Below are positions 8,104 to 9,973 of a stretch of DNA of 9,973 nt, in pieces. A program made the position numbers and the translations under genes. A model generated the notes under the pieces. The model worked only from the letters and a program-made list of their open reading frames with translations, was not told the origin of the DNA and did no database searches. The stretch comes from Bacteroidales bacterium. Lineage in GTDB: Bacteria; Bacteroidota; Bacteroidia; Bacteroidales; UBA7960. Location of the stretch: contig SKNE01000228.1 of NCBI GenBank assembly GCA_007120675.1, positions 1 to 9,973 of the forward strand, written 5' to 3'. Positions within the stretch are counted from its first letter, which is position 1; every line of letters starts with the position of its first letter.

Positions 8104-8250
8104 TATTGGCCTTTATTAAAGTTCGAAACTTGTAATGCAACAAACAAATATAAAGGATAAACTGATGCCATGCGCCCAGGAAAAAACACATCAAAAAAAG
8201 TTGTATATTAGTTAACAGCAAAAAAAGATGCAAAGCAAAGAAAGGACACC
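8104..8250. promoter_or_regulatory. Divergent intergenic region between DUF2007 and SBBP genes
   Basis: These 147 AT-rich bases carry the promoters of two divergent genes. On the minus strand there is an exact TAnnTTTG box (listed separately) and the AAAGG ribosome-binding site. On the plus strand only an AAAGGA ribosome-binding site (8241-8246) is clear; no good -7/-33 pair was found for the SBBP gene. No RNA gene or strong hairpin was seen. Confidence 0.5.
8145..8152 (-). promoter_or_regulatory. Candidate Bacteroidota -7 box (TATATTTG) for the DUF2007 gene
   Basis: Read on the minus strand, 8152-8145 is TATATTTG, an exact match to TAnnTTTG, 41 bp upstream of the DUF2007 start. The expected -33 TTTG is not seen at normal spacing, so this is a motif-plus-position call. 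Confidence 0.4.
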
Positions 8251-9973
8251 ATGATGAAAACAAGCGCCATCCTGCTGGCAATGTTTATCGCATTGACAGC
8301 CAATTCACAGGCCTGGAAGGACACATACGGTCCGGAACAAACAACCATCATTACAGGCCAGCAAGCCGGATTCATTCCCAACAAGGGTCAGTGGCAGCAA
8401 GAGGTGATCTTCCTCACCAGCACCCAAAATATGAACGCCTGGATAACAGGGGCTGGTGTGACCTTCGATTTCTTCCGGATAGAAAAAAAAGCAAAGGATC
8501 TGTCTCCGCCAGGGGAGGCAAGGTTGCCCGACCAATCGATGAAAACAGTTCGCAAGGGACACGTGTTGAAGATGAATTTTTCCACCCCACCCGGCTCACG
8601 ACCGGTTTTCCGGCCCCAGGAAAAAGCGGGAACCACTTACCACTACTACCTGGGCAACGATCCATCTTGCTGGGCACCGAATGTGCCTGCTTACCAGGAA
8701 TTGATCGTGGAGGGGGTGTTCGGAAAAGAAACCGGGATAGACATACGCTACTACTTTGAGCCCAGAGGCTTAAGATACGACTTCATCGTGCAGCCCGGGG
8801 CCAGCGTGGAGGATATCTCGTTCACCCTGGAAGGCGCTGACAATGTGAAGGTCGAAAGCAAGGATGAACTGGTCATTAGCACAAGCCTGGGAAACATATA
8901 CCACAAAGGCTTAGTGGTTTACCAGGAGATCGGGGAGGTAAAAAGGGAGGTCCCGGGCAGGTTCAGCATCAATGAAAGGGGTGAGATAGGCTTTTCCATC
9001 CAGGGGGAGAATCCCGCATACCCCATCGTCATAGACCCTTTGATCTATTCCACTTTCCTTGGCGGCAACATCACCGACCAGGCTTACGGCTTTGCCCTGG
9101 GCGCAGATGGTAGGGTGTTTGTGGCGGGACAAACCAACTCGCCCAATTTTCCAACCACGCCGGGAGCATATGATGAAGGCTTTAATAATAAGCGCGATGT
9201 ATTTGTCAGCGTACTCAGTGCCGACTTAAGTGAACTCCTCTATTCCACCTTCATCGGTGGCGAAGAGGAAGACCTGGTCTTTGCCCTGGCCCTGGATCCA
9301 TACGACCAGGTTTACCTGAGCGGACAAACAAGTTCCGAGTTTTATCCCGTCACCGCCGGGGCGTTCGATACAACACACAACGGCTCGGGAGATGTCTTCG
9401 TGAGTGCCCTCAGCCCGGACCTCAGTCAGCTGCTGCATTCAACCTTCCTCGGGGGAACGGCCTCAGACGTGGGTTATGACCTGGCAGTGCATCCTGACGG
9501 AAACATCTATGTGACGGGTTATTCCGGTTCCATCAATTACCCCACCACAGCAGGCGCCTTTCAGCCAAACCACAGCGGCATCGGCTCGGTCATAGTGAGT
9601 GTGCTGACACCAGAACTGGATCAGCTGCTGCACTCCACCTACCTGGGCGGATCCCAGTGGTGGGAAATTGGCCGGAGCATGGCATTTGACAGCAGCGGAA
9701 ATGTCTGTATCACGGGCGAGACAGGATCTGCTAACTTCCCGGTAAGTCCCGGGGCCTACGACGAAACACATAACGGGGGGACCTGGGATGGATTTGTCAG
9801 CCTGCTGAGCCAGGACCTCAGTGAGCTACTCCATTCAACCTTCATAGGGGGCAGCCACGAAGACTACGGGCTCAGCATAACACTGGATGCGGAAGATAAC
9901 ATCTACGTTTCAGGGATGACAAGATCCAGCGATTTTCCGGCAACGGAGGGGGCCTACGAAACCTCCTTCAGTG
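8251..9973 (+). CDS. Secreted SBBP beta-propeller repeat protein (partial, 3' end outside window)
   Basis: An open frame of 574 codons runs from ATG 8251 to the right edge without a stop. Residues 1-20 are a signal peptide ending Ala-Asn-Ser-Gln. Residues about 38-260 start with GFIPNKGQW and match the N-terminal domain (DUF7948-like) that commonly precedes SBBP repeats. From residue 264 there are tandem SBBP repeats, each starting L(L/I)(Y/H)ST(F/Y)(L/I)GG, followed by a DxxGNxYVxG-type strand, an FPxTxGA(Y/F) motif and a closing FVSxLSxDLS. They build propeller blades and are typical of large exported Bacteroidota proteins, often ending in a type IX sorting or gliding-motility C-terminal domain, not visible here. 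AAAGGA lies 4 nt before ATG 8251 and 7 nt before the adjacent in-frame ATG 8254, so the second ATG is an equally good start. Binding partner and role are unknown; a surface adhesive or structural role is only an inference. Confidence 0.9.
   Translation, partial: MMKTSAILLAMFIALTANSQAWKDTYGPEQTTIITGQQAGFIPNKGQWQQEVIFLTSTQNMNAWITGAGVTFDFFRIEKKAKDLSPPGEARLPDQSMKTVRKGHVLKMNFSTPPGSRPVFRPQEKAGTTYHYYLGNDPSCWAPNVPAYQELIVEGVFGKETGIDIRYYFEPRGLRYDFIVQPGASVEDISFTLEGADNVKVESKDELVISTSLGNIYHKGLVVYQEIGEVKREVPGRFSINERGEIGFSIQGENPAYPIVIDPLIYSTFLGGNITDQAYGFALGADGRVFVAGQTNSPNFPTTPGAYDEGFNNKRDVFVSVLSADLSELLYSTFIGGEEEDLVFALALDPYDQVYLSGQTSSEFYPVTAGAFDTTHNGSGDVFVSALSPDLSQLLHSTFLGGTASDVGYDLAVHPDGNIYVTGYSGSINYPTTAGAFQPNHSGIGSVIVSVLTPELDQLLHSTYLGGSQWWEIGRSMAFDSSGNVCITGETGSANFPVSPGAYDETHNGGTWDGFVSLLSQDLSELLHSTFIGGSHEDYGLSITLDAEDNIYVSGMTRSSDFPATEGAYETSFS
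9040..9973 (+). repeat. Tandem SBBP coding repeats, 195-nt period
   Basis: Five in-frame repeat units begin at 9040, 9235, 9430, 9625 and 9826; the last is cut by the window edge. The first three are exactly 195 nt (65 residues) and the fourth is 201 nt (67 residues). Each begins with a Leu-Leu-His/Tyr-Ser-Thr-Phe/Tyr-Leu/Ile-Gly-Gly block. Units three and four both open with CAGCTGCTGCA across the boundary, so similarity extends to the DNA level and could permit unequal recombination that changes repeat number. Confidence 0.9.

Noticed and set aside
8113..8130. Short near-palindrome around TTCGAA in the DUF2007 leader
   Set aside because: It is only about 6-8 bp of perfect symmetry in AT-rich DNA, too little to call an operator.
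8391..8759. 122-codon plus-strand open frame in another frame within the SBBP gene
   Set aside because: The SBBP frame is continuous through this stretch and matches the expected N-terminal domain; the alternative frame looks non-biological.
9040..9973. Periodic repeats considered as a CRISPR-like or non-coding array
   Set aside because: The period is 195 nt, the frame is open throughout and conservation is at the protein level, which fits SBBP coding repeats.

Overview
The window looks like a chromosomal segment from a member of the Bacteroidota. Two secreted-protein genes begin with signal peptides ending in Ser-Gln, a cleavage-site style common in that phylum. Two exact copies of the Bacteroidota -7 promoter motif TAnnTTTG lie upstream of genes. 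The gene content (exported tricorn-type peptidase, multi-PAS hybrid histidine kinase, SBBP-repeat surface protein) also fits. This assignment is an inference from sequence style; no rRNA or other marker gene is present.

Layout. Positions 1-1037 (minus strand) hold the 5' part of a secreted protein gene that runs off the left edge. A 164-bp divergent intergenic region follows. On the plus strand come a signal-peptide-bearing tricorn protease homologue (1202-4324) and, only 12 bp later, a soluble hybrid histidine kinase with six PAS modules (4337-7786), which starts at TTG behind a clear Shine-Dalgarno sequence. These two probably form an operon. A short convergent gap separates the kinase from a small minus-strand DUF2007-family gene (7849-8103). 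A second divergent intergenic region leads to a plus-strand secreted SBBP beta-propeller repeat protein (8251 to the right edge), which is cut off in its fifth repeat.

Function as a whole. Three of the five genes encode exported proteins and one encodes a cytoplasmic phosphorelay sensor. The peptidase and kinase are the only pair with structural evidence of co-expression; a regulatory link between peptide processing and signalling is possible but not shown by the sequence. I found no RNA genes, mobile elements, CRISPR arrays or defence systems, and no clearly undescribed system. The items most worth a second look are the peptidase-kinase pairing, the apparent internal duplication of PAS modules in the kinase, and the poorly classified secreted protein at the left edge.
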